The notes under the pieces are model-generated. The model searched no databases. It was not told where the DNA came from and was given only the letters and a program-made list of their open reading frames with translations. Below are positions 1 through 8,142 of a stretch of 64,000 bases of DNA, piece after piece; positions within the stretch are counted from its first letter, which is position 1; every line of letters begins with the position of its first letter. The DNA comes from JAEUJM01 sp044221555 (lineage in GTDB: Bacteria > Actinomycetota > Acidimicrobiia > Acidimicrobiales > DATDAH01): positions 25,934-89,933 of the forward strand of contig JBGAOY010000017.1 of assembly GCA_044221555.1 (NCBI GenBank), written 5' to 3'. The position numbers and the translations under genes are program-made.

Positions 1-1
1 C

Positions 2-52
2 AGCGGCATCGAGATGGTGCGCTCGCCGGCAGCGGTCGACGCAGGTACCTGA
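2..52 (+). CDS. C-terminal end of an upstream gene (partial)
   Basis: Frame 2 is open from the window edge to a TGA at 50-52 and encodes the 16-residue tail SGIEMVRSPAAVDAGT. Third codon positions are mostly G or C, as in the real genes here. The body lies outside the window, so no function can be assigned. It could be chance openness. Confidence 0.3.
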   Translation, partial: SGIEMVRSPAAVDAGT

Positions 53-187
53 CCGGACGGCACGAGGCTCGTCGTCGTCTGCCGGTCCCGTGCGACCGGT
101 CTGACGGCCCGCGGGCGCGGGCCACGTCGAGCGGCCACGATGGTGCGTCGGCATTCGTCGGTCCCTGTCCGCGTCGGAGGTGGTGTG

Positions 188-886
188 GTGAGCACGCGAT
201 CCCCCAAGGTCACCGCCGGGTTCTTCTCGTTCACCGAGGTCGAGGCGGGCGAGCACCACTCGTACAACGAGTGGCACCTCTACGACCACCAGCCGGAGCA
301 GTTCGTGCTGCCGGGGATCGCCTGGGGCCAGCGGTGGGTCCTGCCGCCGGCGCAGCGAGCGCGGGCGTCGGCGTCGTCGCCCCTCGACCGCACCCACTAC
401 GTCACGCTCTACCTGCTGGCCGAGCCGCTCGACCAGACGTTGGCGGACTTCATGGCGCTGGGGCGGCGCCTGGCCGAGGCCGGTCGCTTCCACCTGAAAC
501 GGACGTCGCACCTGGCCGGACCGCTCGCGGTGTCGTCCCTGCACGCCGCACCACGGGTGGCGGTGGGCCCCGAGGCCGTGCCCTACCGCCCCGGGACCGG
601 CGTGCACGTCCGCGTGCTGCCCGCCGGGGCCGAGGCGGGGCGTCCCGAGGCCCTGATCGAGGTTCCCGGCGTGGCCGGGGCGTGGACCTTCGCCGGCGGC
701 GCGGCGGCGGCCGGGCCCCTGGCCGACCTCCAGGTGGTGTGGTGCTGGCTCGACGGCGACCCGACGGAGGTTGCCGCCGCCCTCGACGAGGTGGCGCCGC
801 CGCCACCCCACGACGCGCCGGTCTGGTTCACCGGCACGCTCGAGACGGTCGATCCGAGCGGCCCGTGGGACTGGTTCGACCGTTAG
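188..886 (+). CDS. Hypothetical protein, possible dimeric alpha-beta barrel (EthD-like)
   Basis: The protein has 232 residues. I start it at GTG 188 because GGAGG at 176-180 lies 7 bases upstream; GTG 185 and ATG 140 are in frame but less well placed. The N terminus (TAGFFSFTEVEAGEHHSYNE) and the following NEWHLYDHQPEQ stretch recall the short barrel proteins in which a conserved histidine sits after a first beta strand. The middle carries further beta-rich segments. There is no signal peptide or membrane segment. It lies 69 bases before the LLM oxidoreductase on the same strand, so the two could be co-transcribed. The fold assignment is inference; no substrate can be named. Confidence 0.7.
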   Translation: MSTRSPKVTAGFFSFTEVEAGEHHSYNEWHLYDHQPEQFVLPGIAWGQRWVLPPAQRARASASSPLDRTHYVTLYLLAEPLDQTLADFMALGRRLAEAGRFHLKRTSHLAGPLAVSSLHAAPRVAVGPEAVPYRPGTGVHVRVLPAGAEAGRPEALIEVPGVAGAWTFAGGAAAAGPLADLQVVWCWLDGDPTEVAAALDEVAPPPPHDAPVWFTGTLETVDPSGPWDWFDR

Positions 887-905
887 GGTCACCTCGCCGC
901 CGGCG

Positions 906-942
906 CGCCACGACCGGCACGCCACGACCGGCACGCCACGAC
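906..942. repeat. 14-bp tandem repeat in the gap before the LLM gene
   Basis: The unit CGCCACGACCGGCA is present at 906-919 and 920-933, followed by a nine-base partial copy at 934-942. It fills most of the 69-base gap between the hypothetical gene and the LLM oxidoreductase and ends just before the ribosome-binding GGGGG. It may be an operator or slippage product. Confidence 0.7.
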
Positions 943-955
943 TAGGGGGATACGC

Positions 956-1882
956 ATGCGCATCAGCATCAACGCGTCGGGACAGACGTTGTTCGCCACG
1001 CCGATCGACCAGTTCGAGCAGCACGCCCGCACCGCCGAGGCCGACGGCTTCGAGGGGTACTGGGTGAACCAGCTGAGCGGCACCGACACCATGACGGTGC
1101 TGGCCCTGCTGGGCCGGGTGACCGAGCGCATGGAGCTCGGCACCGCGGTGGTCCCCACGTGGGGCCGGCACCCCGAGATGCTCGCGGGTCAGGCCCTCAC
1201 CGCCCAGGCGGCGTCGGGTGATCGCATCGCGCTGGGCATCGGCCTGGCCCACAAGCCCAGCGTGGAGGGCAAGTACCACATCCCCTTCGAGCGGCCCGTT
1301 CGGCACATGAAGGAGTACCTCGATGTGTTGTTGCCGCTGCTGTCCGAGCGGTCGGTGTCGACCGTGGGTGAGATCTGGTCGTGCACCACCGACTTCGTGG
1401 CGCCGCCCGCCGCGGCGCCCCCGGTGATCGTGGCCGCGCTCGGCCCGCAGATGCTCGAGCTGGCCGGGCGCCGCACCGACGGCACGATCCTGTGGCTGGT
1501 AGGCCCCAAGACGGTCGCCGAGCACATCGTGCCCGGCATCGGCGCCGCCGCGGATGCGGCGGGGCGAGGCACACCCCGGGTGATCGCCAGCGTGCCGGTG
1601 TGCGTCACCAGCGATCCCTCCGGAGTGCGCGACACCGTCGCCATGATCCTGGCCAACTACAACGACCTGCCCTCCTACCGGGCGATGCTCGACCGCGAGG
1701 GCGCCGCCGGTCCCGCCGACGTGGCCATCATCGGCGACGAGGACGAGGTGGCCGCGGGCCTGGCCCGGTTCGCCGACGCCGGCGCCACCGAGTTCGCGGC
1801 GGTCGAGTTCACCCTGAACGACGAGGACGCGGCCCGGACCCGCGCCCTGCTGAGGCAGGTGAACGCGGCCTCCACCTCCTGA
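956..1882 (+). CDS. LLM-class F420-dependent oxidoreductase
   Basis: This 308-residue protein belongs to the luciferase-like monooxygenase superfamily, and it most resembles the actinobacterial F420-dependent branch. These are cytoplasmic TIM barrels that use reduced F420 (or FMN) to reduce or oxidise small organic substrates. Seen here: MELGTAVVPTWGRHPEMLAG, the typical strand and loop after barrel strand 3; DRIALGIGLAHKPSVEG, the glycine-rich phosphate region; and a C-terminal segment ending in LLRQVNA. ATG 956 follows a GGGGG box by seven bases. Family membership is clear from order and length. Cofactor choice is inferred from close actinobacterial relatives, and the substrate is unknown. 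Confidence 0.88.
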   Translation: MRISINASGQTLFATPIDQFEQHARTAEADGFEGYWVNQLSGTDTMTVLALLGRVTERMELGTAVVPTWGRHPEMLAGQALTAQAASGDRIALGIGLAHKPSVEGKYHIPFERPVRHMKEYLDVLLPLLSERSVSTVGEIWSCTTDFVAPPAAAPPVIVAALGPQMLELAGRRTDGTILWLVGPKTVAEHIVPGIGAAADAAGRGTPRVIASVPVCVTSDPSGVRDTVAMILANYNDLPSYRAMLDREGAAGPADVAIIGDEDEVAAGLARFADAGATEFAAVEFTLNDEDAARTRALLRQVNAASTS

Positions 1883-1937
1883 GCTGTCCTGGATCGATCG
1901 CCCTGACGTGCCCCGCCTACCGGCTGACGGCGGGCGC

Positions 1938-3425
1938 TCACCGGCCGGCGGCCCAGAGGCGCTGCAGTTCGGGGGCGAGGTCGGTGTAGAGACAGCCGCT
2001 GATCACGTCGGCCCCCAACTCGTTGTGATGGGTGTCGTCCCAGTACACCTCGCGGTCCAGGTCGTCGAGGCAGTCGGCGATGTCCACCACGCCGGGATCG
2101 AGGAGGGGCCGCACCTGGTCGTACAGCTGCCGCTGATAGGGGGCGTTGGTGATGCCGTGGAACGCGAGCACCGCGTCGTCGACCGGCAGGTCGCGCGTGT
2201 AGAGGAAGGGCTGGAAGTAGGTGCGCACCGGCACGCCGAAGCTCTCCACCAGCCGGTGTGAGAACGCGACGCCCTGGTTGTAGAGGCGGGCGGCGTTCTC
2301 CGGCGAGTCGCTCTCGATGGTGTCGGGCCTCGCGTCGACATCGAGGAACCGCACGCCGCCGCGACCGAGTGCCACCGCCACCTGGTCGGCGAAGACCGTG
2401 GACAACTCGGCGGGCCGGCCTCCCAACACGTAGGTGCCGACGTCGTTCTTGCCGTCGTAGAACACCACGAGATCCGGGGCGGGCCGGGACGTCAGCAGTT
2501 CGGCCGCCCACTCGGCCTCCTGCCAATTCGTGTACGCGACGACACCGAAGTTGCGGGCATCGATGGCGATCCCGTCGGCCTCGGCCCGGCGGACCACCTG
2601 CGACACGATCGTGTGCTCGTCGCGCTGGCCGTAGCCGAACAACGTCGAACCGCCGAAGAACCAGACCTCGAGGGGCGGCCGACCGAGGTCCTGGCGGGGG
2701 GCGTAGGACGTCCGCGCCCGGTCGACGATGTTGACGTACCGGCTGGCGTAGTCGATCGGGTTCCGCCACAGGAGCAGTGGGTCGAACTGAGCGGTCGCGC
2801 CGCCCTCGTCGCGGGTCAACTCGGGACGCCACGGCTCGTCGGCGAACGCTCCGGGGTACTCCGCCGCCGCGATCGGCCCGTTCCCGCCCGGGCCGGGACG
2901 GGGCGGGGATGGGCGGAACACCACCGTCACCACCAGGAGGTCCAGCGCGAGGATCGGCACCAGGACCACGGCCCATGCGTGCGCCCGCGTCCAGCCGGTC
3001 GGCCGGTACTCCCGGGTGTAGACGCGGGTCTCCAGGCGGAAGAGGCCTCGACGCGGTCGCTCCCGCCACCGGCCCCGCTCCGAGCGGTCCGGCTCGAGCG
3101 CGTCCCACCGCAGGACCCGGCCGATGACCCAGACCGGGACCACGACGATGAGGGCGACAACGGCGAGGAGCACGACGCTGAGCACGACCCCGACCGCGTG
3201 CGTGATCGCGCCGAGCACCCGCTCGACCCACCGCTCCACCGCCGGTGAGAGCACGCGCGCCAGGGTCATGGCCAGGGCGACAGTGACGATGATCAGTGCC
3301 GCCCAGGTCAGCCCGCGGGCGACGAAGATGCCGGCCACGAGTGCGGCCGCGATCAGCCCGACCAATCGTCCGCGCCCCTGGGTGGGTCGAGACGTGACAA
3401 CGACTTCACGCCACCGTTCCGTCAC
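1938..3425 (-). CDS. Membrane-anchored SGNH/GDSL-type hydrolase
   Basis: I choose GTG 3425, which has GGAGG ten bases upstream, over a longer Arg/Ala-rich extension; this gives 495 residues. About four hydrophobic helices fill residues 20-60, 75-102 and 150-170, followed by a soluble domain. Within it FFGGSTLFGYG supplies a block-I serine (about Ser260), FYDGKNDVGTY resembles block III (GxND), and DDTHHNELGAD near residue 464 supplies the Asp-His of block V. This order matches SGNH esterases and O-acetyl-hydrolases that act on cell-surface or secreted glycans or lipids. The domain probably faces outward; the substrate is unknown. The gene is convergent with the LLM gene. Confidence 0.85.
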   Translation of the reverse strand: MTERWREVVVTSRPTQGRGRLVGLIAAALVAGIFVARGLTWAALIIVTVALAMTLARVLSPAVERWVERVLGAITHAVGVVLSVVLLAVVALIVVVPVWVIGRVLRWDALEPDRSERGRWRERPRRGLFRLETRVYTREYRPTGWTRAHAWAVVLVPILALDLLVVTVVFRPSPPRPGPGGNGPIAAAEYPGAFADEPWRPELTRDEGGATAQFDPLLLWRNPIDYASRYVNIVDRARTSYAPRQDLGRPPLEVWFFGGSTLFGYGQRDEHTIVSQVVRRAEADGIAIDARNFGVVAYTNWQEAEWAAELLTSRPAPDLVVFYDGKNDVGTYVLGGRPAELSTVFADQVAVALGRGGVRFLDVDARPDTIESDSPENAARLYNQGVAFSHRLVESFGVPVRTYFQPFLYTRDLPVDDAVLAFHGITNAPYQRQLYDQVRPLLDPGVVDIADCLDDLDREVYWDDTHHNELGADVISGCLYTDLAPELQRLWAAGR

Positions 3426-3591
3426 CCCGATGTCACCTCCGCCCGCGCTCGCGCCGCCGGAGGCGGCTGAGGCTCGACGGGCGAACCTAGCAGTCGAACT
3501 CCGTGAGGGAGGTCGCTCGAAGGCGCGGTCAGCGCGCTCGCAACGCCCGGCGCCGGCCCTGAGGCCCGCGGCGGGGACGGAGACGGGGGGG

Positions 3592-3622
3592 TTGACCTGA
3601 AGTGCGGTCGAGGTCTTAGGGT
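3592..3622 (+). promoter_or_regulatory. Promoter of the DUF6687 gene (TTGACC / TAGGGT)
   Basis: TTGACC at 3592-3597 is a good -35 hexamer. TAGGGT at 3617-3622 is a TANNNT -10 hexamer eight bases before ATG 3631. The 19-base spacing is slightly long. The transcript would begin at or next to the start codon. Confidence 0.5.
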
Positions 3623-3630
3623 CGGGCACC

Positions 3631-4686
3631 ATGGCCGTCCCCGCTGATGTCGAACCCGCCACTGATGTCGAACCCGCCGCCACCGCCCTCGTCCCGCTCG
3701 AGTTCGTCCCCTACGCCGACCTGGCCGGCCGCCCCAACGTGGTGGTCGACGGGTCGGCCACCGACGGCACCGTCCTGTGCCTGTCACACTGGCCGGGCAC
3801 GCCCACCCCGCCCGAATTCCAGGCCGACCTGAGCGCGCAGATGGTGTTCCGCTACCTGCGGCGCTTCGACCGCCACGACGGTGCCGCGTTCGTCTCCAAC
3901 AACCACTTCGACCAGGACGGCCTGGTGTCGGTGTTCGCGCTCACCGACCCGACGAGCGCTCTCGAGCACGAGGCCCTGCTCACCGATGTCGCCGCCGCCG
4001 GCGACTTCGGCACCTACCGCTTCCGCGACGCGGCCCGCGCGTCGATGGCGATCTCGGCCTACGCCGACCCGGCTCGCTCGCCCCTGGCGGAGCAGATCGC
4101 CGCCGCCGCCGACCCCACGGGCCTGCTCTACGCCGAGCTCCTGCCCCGGCTCGTGGAGTTGGCCACGCAACCGGCCCGCTTCGAGGCGCTGTGGGCCGAC
4201 GAGGACGCCGCGCTCACTGCCAGCGAGCGCTGGGTGGCCGAGCGCGTGGTGGTCGACGAGGTGCCCGACCTCGACCTGGCCGTGTTCGAGGTGCCGTCCG
4301 ACGCCCCCGACACCGGTGGGCACCGCTTCGGCGGCTCGTGGTCGGCGGGACTGCACCCGATGGCCCTCAACAACGCCACCGAGCGCCTCGCCCTGCTGGT
4401 GCTGCGGGGCCGGCGCTACGAGTTCGTGTACCGCTACGAGACGTGGGTGCAGCTGCGGTCGCGGCCCCCGCGCCGGCGGGTCGACCTGGCGCCGCTGGCC
4501 CAGCGCCTCGACGCGCTGGAGACGGGCGGGGCCACCTGGACGGCGGACCGCCCCGGCAGCCTGCTGGCGGGCCTGTCGACCGACGGCGGCGCCGACAGCT
4601 CGATCGACCCCACCCGGTTCCGGGAACTGGTGGAGGAGCACCTGGCCACCGCGCCGGCCGCCTGGGACCCGTATCCCGCGCCCTGA
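3631..4686 (+). CDS. DUF6687 family protein
   Basis: This is a cytoplasmic protein of 351 residues. After a short DVEPA-repeat lead it begins FVPYADLAGRPNVVVDG and continues SHWPGTPTPPEF, DLSAQMVFRYL and NNHFDQDGLVSVFAL. I recognise this series as the DUF6687 family of high-GC actinobacteria. Its function is not known. The HFDQDG and GDFGTYR blocks, rich in His and Asp, hint at metal binding reminiscent of DHH-type phosphoesterases, but this is inference. No membrane segment or signal peptide is present. It stands alone between divergent and convergent neighbours. The first codons carry an 18-base tandem repeat encoding the duplicated DVEPA. Confidence 0.82.
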   Translation: MAVPADVEPATDVEPAATALVPLEFVPYADLAGRPNVVVDGSATDGTVLCLSHWPGTPTPPEFQADLSAQMVFRYLRRFDRHDGAAFVSNNHFDQDGLVSVFALTDPTSALEHEALLTDVAAAGDFGTYRFRDAARASMAISAYADPARSPLAEQIAAAADPTGLLYAELLPRLVELATQPARFEALWADEDAALTASERWVAERVVVDEVPDLDLAVFEVPSDAPDTGGHRFGGSWSAGLHPMALNNATERLALLVLRGRRYEFVYRYETWVQLRSRPPRRRVDLAPLAQRLDALETGGATWTADRPGSLLAGLSTDGGADSSIDPTRFRELVEEHLATAPAAWDPYPAP

Positions 4687-4688
4687 CC

Positions 4689-5462
4689 TCACACGTGGTC
4701 GGGGCGCAGCAGGGCCTCGGTGCCCCCGTCCACGAACAGCACCTGGCCGTGGACGAACACCGCATCGGGCCCGAGCAGGAAGCAGACCGCGCCGGCCACG
4801 TCGTCGGCCGAGCCGGTGGCCTGCACCCCCGTCGGGAAGGCGTCGATCCCCGCCGCGATCAGTGGGTCGCCCCGCATGCCCTCCAGCATGGGCGTGTCCA
4901 TGCGGCCGGGCGCCACCGCGTTCAGGCGCACCCCGGCCCGGCCCCAGTCGACGGCCCGCTCCCGCACCGCCAGGGCCAGCGCGCGCTTGGCGCTGGAGTA
5001 GGCGAAGGCCGACCGGTACCGGCTGGCGTCGGCCGCGGCCGCCCGGGCCGCCTCCTCGTCGTCGGTCCGCAGCACGGCGAGCAGGTCGTCGTTGGCCGAG
5101 CCGTCCACCGCGCCGATGCTCGAGATCGCCACCGCGGCGGGGGCAGCGCCCTGCTCCAGCAACGGCAGCAGGCCGTCGAGCACCGCCAACGCCCCGAAGT
5201 AGTTGACGCTGACCACCGTGGCGGGGTCGGGGTGCATGGGCGAGGCCGCCGCGCACGAGACCAAGCCGTCGAGGGCACCGCCGGAACGGGCCGTGATCTC
5301 GGCGACAGCGACCGCCCGCCCGTCGGCCGTGCCCAGGTCGGCCACGACGTCGGCATCGTGGCGGTCGATCCCGATGGTCGGACGGTCTCGGTCCGCGAGG
5401 CGGCGCACGATCGCGGCACCGAGGCCCGACGCCGATCCGGTCACCACCACCGGGTTGGTCAT
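4689..5462 (-). CDS. SDR-family oxidoreductase (hydroxysteroid dehydrogenase-like)
   Basis: This is a 257-residue classical short-chain dehydrogenase. The Rossmann motif TGSASGLG lies at residues 8-15, and ADLGTADGRA follows strand 3. VAISSIGAVDG carries the catalytic serine and YSSAK the Tyr-x3-Lys pair. The loop after the active site, LNAVAPGRMDTPML, matches the 3-alpha-hydroxysteroid dehydrogenase/carbonyl reductase branch. The enzyme would oxidise or reduce a secondary alcohol with NAD(P). The C-terminal ALLRPDHV is short. It is convergent with the DUF6687 gene, two bases apart. The substrate is inferred only loosely; other steroid-type enzymes lie at 22-32 kb. Confidence 0.88.
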   Translation of the reverse strand: MTNPVVVTGSASGLGAAIVRRLADRDRPTIGIDRHDADVVADLGTADGRAVAVAEITARSGGALDGLVSCAAASPMHPDPATVVSVNYFGALAVLDGLLPLLEQGAAPAAVAISSIGAVDGSANDDLLAVLRTDDEEAARAAAADASRYRSAFAYSSAKRALALAVRERAVDWGRAGVRLNAVAPGRMDTPMLEGMRGDPLIAAGIDAFPTGVQATGSADDVAGAVCFLLGPDAVFVHGQVLFVDGGTEALLRPDHV

Positions 5463-5517
5463 GCGGTCGCGCCGCCGACGGGCACGTCCGACCCCAGGAG
5501 GTGCCGCGAGGGAGCGA

Positions 5518-6303
5518 TCAGCCCGTGAAGCCCGGCTGCTGCTGGACCACGTCGGCCGGCTGCGCGGCAGGCGGGGTGAAGTCGTTGGTGACCGTCTGCG
5601 TGCAGTCGGTGGGATCGACGATGGCGAAGTCGCCGCTGGGTCCGACCGCCTCCGCGGCCGGCGCCGAGTCGGGGCCGAACACGCAGTCCTCCCCGGCGAT
5701 GGAGGACGTGACCGCCCCGCCGTCGTCGGTCTCGCTGACCGTGCAGTTGCCCGGCTCGTACGACACGAGGTACTCGCTGCCGCCAGAGGCGCCGAAGGTG
5801 AGGTCGACCAGCAGCGCCGTCGGGACCCCCTCGGTCGACCCGTCGAACGACTGACGGGCGCCTCCGGTGGTGCTCTCGCAGGCGACGGAGACGGCGAACT
5901 GGGCGTCGGCCGGGGCGTCGCCGGTGACCACCTTGTCGACGTTCACCGACGCGAAGGCGAAGCCGCCGGTGCCGGTGATGGTGGTGCGACCGTTGCTGCA
6001 CTCGATCTCGAGGTCGTAGAAGTTCCCAGGGGTGCCCACCGGCAGGGTGACGGTCCCGGAGTTGGCGTCGGCCAGGTCGACGACGGCGTCGGGCACGTCG
6101 GGGATCGTCACCACGGTGTCGGACACGCACTCGTCGCCGGGGATGTCGAAGTCGAACACGACCTGGTGGGGGTTGCCCGACGGTGAGACCGTGATGGAGA
6201 AGCCCGACCCGGCGCCGGCCGGGCTCAGGAAGGCGAGCGAGCCCGCAGCGACGACCGCCGCGGCGAGGGCGATCCGGAACGAGGACAAGGCGGGCGCGCG
6301 CAT
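5518..6303 (-). CDS. Secreted DUF5979-like surface protein
   Basis: The protein has 261 residues. Residues 1-31 form a Sec signal peptide: charged start, hydrophobic stretch IALAAAVVAAGSLAFL, then an Ala-Gly-rich cleavage region. The remainder is Thr/Ser/Asp-rich and beta-like. From about residue 115, VDKVVTGDAPADAQFAVSV followed by paired cysteines looks like one DUF5979 beta-sandwich, a domain found in actinobacterial surface proteins. No LPXTG signal or C-terminal helix is visible, so it is probably released or held non-covalently. A TAGGTT hexamer sits six bases before ATG 6303, suggesting a leaderless transcript. The function is unknown; an adhesive or structural role is a guess. Confidence 0.75.
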   Translation of the reverse strand: MRAPALSSFRIALAAAVVAAGSLAFLSPAGAGSGFSITVSPSGNPHQVVFDFDIPGDECVSDTVVTIPDVPDAVVDLADANSGTVTLPVGTPGNFYDLEIECSNGRTTITGTGGFAFASVNVDKVVTGDAPADAQFAVSVACESTTGGARQSFDGSTEGVPTALLVDLTFGASGGSEYLVSYEPGNCTVSETDDGGAVTSSIAGEDCVFGPDSAPAAEAVGPSGDFAIVDPTDCTQTVTNDFTPPAAQPADVVQQQPGFTG

Positions 6304-6388
6304 CCCCGGAACCTAGCCGGTCGGCCGACCGCGGCGCCGAACCCGCCCGGTTGGCCGGGCATCGCTCTGGCCTGCTTGCCTGAGGACC

Positions 6389-7507
6389 ATGGCCACCACT
6401 CCGCTCGACGCCGCCCGCGACCTGTTCGAGGTGCTCGACTCGGCCGCCTCGGCCACCCCGGCGGGGGCGCCGATGCCGCAGTCCTCGCTCGACCTGCTCG
6501 AGTCGGCGGGCCTGTACGGGCCGATGGTGCCCCGGGCGGTCGGTGGCCTCGAGCTGCCGCTGGCCGACGTGGTCGACGTCTACGCCGAGGTGTCCCGGGC
6601 CGACGGTTCCACCGGGTGGTGCTACTTCGCCGCAGATGTGGCCGCGGCGTTCTTCGGGGCCTGGCTGCCCGATGCCGGTGTGGCCGAGGTGTTCGCCGAC
6701 GGGGTGCCGGTGGTCGCCGGCCAGTTCGCCCCCAACGGGGTGGCCACCATCGACGGTGACGACCTTGTGCTGAACGGCGACTACCAGTTCGGCAGTGGCA
6801 TCGCCCACGCCGCGTGGGCCGGCGCCGGGATGATGACCGCGCCCGATGACGGCAGCGACCCGGCCTTCCTGCTGGGCTGCTTCCCCGTGGGCCAGGCCGA
6901 GATGAAGGGCAACTGGGACGTGCTCGGGCTGCAGGCCACGGCCAGCTGGGACTACGCGGTCCGCGACGTGCGGTTGCCCCGGCACCGCACCTTCGACTTC
7001 TTCGCGCCCGTGGTGCACCGGGGCGGGCCCATGTACGCGCTCGGTGTCTTGCCGCTCACCGCCGCCGGCCACGCCGGCTGGGCCCTGGGGATCACCCGGC
7101 GGGTGCTCGACGAGGTCGCGGCCCTGGCAGCGGACACCCAGCGCATGGGGGCGCCCAGCACCCTGGCCGAGTCCGAGCGGTTCCTGTTCGAGTTCGGTGC
7201 CCTCGAGGGCCGCTACCGGGCGGGCCGGGCCTGGGTACGGGAGGCGGTCACCGAGGCCGAGGCCGAGGCCGCCCGTGACGGGGTGGTGTCGGCCCGCACC
7301 GCGAACCTCGTGCGGGAGGCGTGCCGCCACGTCAACCAGGGCGGGGCCGACATCGCCCGCCAGGCCTACCTGCTGGCCGGCACCAAGGGACTTCGGGAGG
7401 GGCCGATCCAGCGGGGGTTCCGCGACCTGCACGCCGGCGCCCAGCACTTCTTCGCCAGCCCGTCGGCCGCCATCGACCTCACCCGCTCGCTGCTCGACGA
7501 CGCTTGA
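6389..7507 (+). CDS. Acyl-CoA dehydrogenase-fold flavin monooxygenase-like protein
   Basis: This 372-residue protein has the acyl-CoA dehydrogenase fold: an N-terminal helical domain (AGLYGPMVPRAVGGLELPL), a middle beta domain (GDYQFGSGIAHAAW, then WDVLGLQATASWDY), and a C-terminal helical bundle ending HAGAQHFFASPSAAIDLTR. The catalytic glutamate of true dehydrogenases is not obvious. The closing pattern (LREGPIQRGFRDLHAGAQHF) is typical of group D flavin-dependent monooxygenases such as HsaA and related hydroxylases, which need a separate flavin reductase. I therefore lean to a two-component monooxygenase. No reductase lies next to it. Family membership is firm, the reaction inferred. Confidence 0.82.
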   Translation: MATTPLDAARDLFEVLDSAASATPAGAPMPQSSLDLLESAGLYGPMVPRAVGGLELPLADVVDVYAEVSRADGSTGWCYFAADVAAAFFGAWLPDAGVAEVFADGVPVVAGQFAPNGVATIDGDDLVLNGDYQFGSGIAHAAWAGAGMMTAPDDGSDPAFLLGCFPVGQAEMKGNWDVLGLQATASWDYAVRDVRLPRHRTFDFFAPVVHRGGPMYALGVLPLTAAGHAGWALGITRRVLDEVAALAADTQRMGAPSTLAESERFLFEFGALEGRYRAGRAWVREAVTEAEAEAARDGVVSARTANLVREACRHVNQGGADIARQAYLLAGTKGLREGPIQRGFRDLHAGAQHFFASPSAAIDLTRSLLDDA

Positions 7508-7548
7508 CCTACCGACCCCCGCCGGGCGCACCCCGTCGCGAGGGCGGG

Positions 7549-8142
7549 TCAGCGGGCGAGCGCGGTGAGCAGGCCCACGTAGTCGTCGATGGTCTTGGTG
7601 GCCGGCTCGGTGCTCTTGGCCCGGTCGTCCCAGCGTCGCAGCTGCACGCCGGCCTCCCACCCGTCGCGGGCCTCGAACGCCGTCACCTCGTCGGGGCTCA
7701 TGGGGCCGCCCTGCACCGCCAGGCTGCGAACCGACACGGGCGAGAGCGTGTCGGCGTAGGCCGGCTCGACCGCGCAGAGGTAGCGCTTGGCGGCCACGTG
7801 CATCCCCACCGGGGCAGTGACCTCTGGCCCGAACCAGCGGGCCAGCAGCCGCTCACCCACCGAGTCGTGGGCCCGGTCGGCGGCGACGAATGCGCCTTCG
7901 GCCGAGTCCCACGCGATCGTGAGCCGGCCCACGTCGTGCAACAGGGCAGCGGCCACGGTGGCGTCGTCGGCGCCCTCGGCCTCGGCCAGCGCCGCGGCCT
8001 GCAGGGCGTGCTCGCGCTCGGTGACCACCTCGTCGTACATGGCGGTGGCCTTGTCGCTCCGGTACAGGTCGAGCAGCTCGTCGAGGCCTTCGGGTGTGCC
8101 GGCCCGGGTGCCGCGGCCGGTCACGGCGTGCTGGTCGGTCAC
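7549..8142 (-). CDS. HD-domain diiron oxygenase of PhnZ type
   Basis: This 197-residue HD protein starts at GTG 8142, which overlaps the stop of the upstream dioxygenase by four bases (GTGA). Metal ligands are visible: His45 in EREHALQAA, His69-Asp70 in ALLHDVG, His92, His115 in GMHVAAKRYL, and Asp172 in RRWDDRAK. The spacing almost exactly follows PhnZ, the mixed-valent diiron enzyme that cleaves 1-hydroxy-2-aminoethylphosphonate to glycine and phosphate. The LAVQGGPMS block and Lys119 (AKRYL) also fit that family. Differences: the PhnZ Tyr-x2-Glu before the first His appears here as Tyr36-x-Glu38, and the residue four after the HD histidine is Arg73. A phosphonate substrate is likely but its identity is open. 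Confidence 0.82.
   Translation of the reverse strand: MTDQHAVTGRGTRAGTPEGLDELLDLYRSDKATAMYDEVVTEREHALQAAALAEAEGADDATVAAALLHDVGRLTIAWDSAEGAFVAADRAHDSVGERLLARWFGPEVTAPVGMHVAAKRYLCAVEPAYADTLSPVSVRSLAVQGGPMSPDEVTAFEARDGWEAGVQLRRWDDRAKSTEPATKTIDDYVGLLTALAR

Noticed and set aside
5459..7660. A 733-codon minus-strand open frame across the DUF5979 and flavin-protein genes
   Set aside because: It is Arg/Gly/Pro-rich without domain signal and lies antisense to clear genes; long antisense frames are expected at this GC content.
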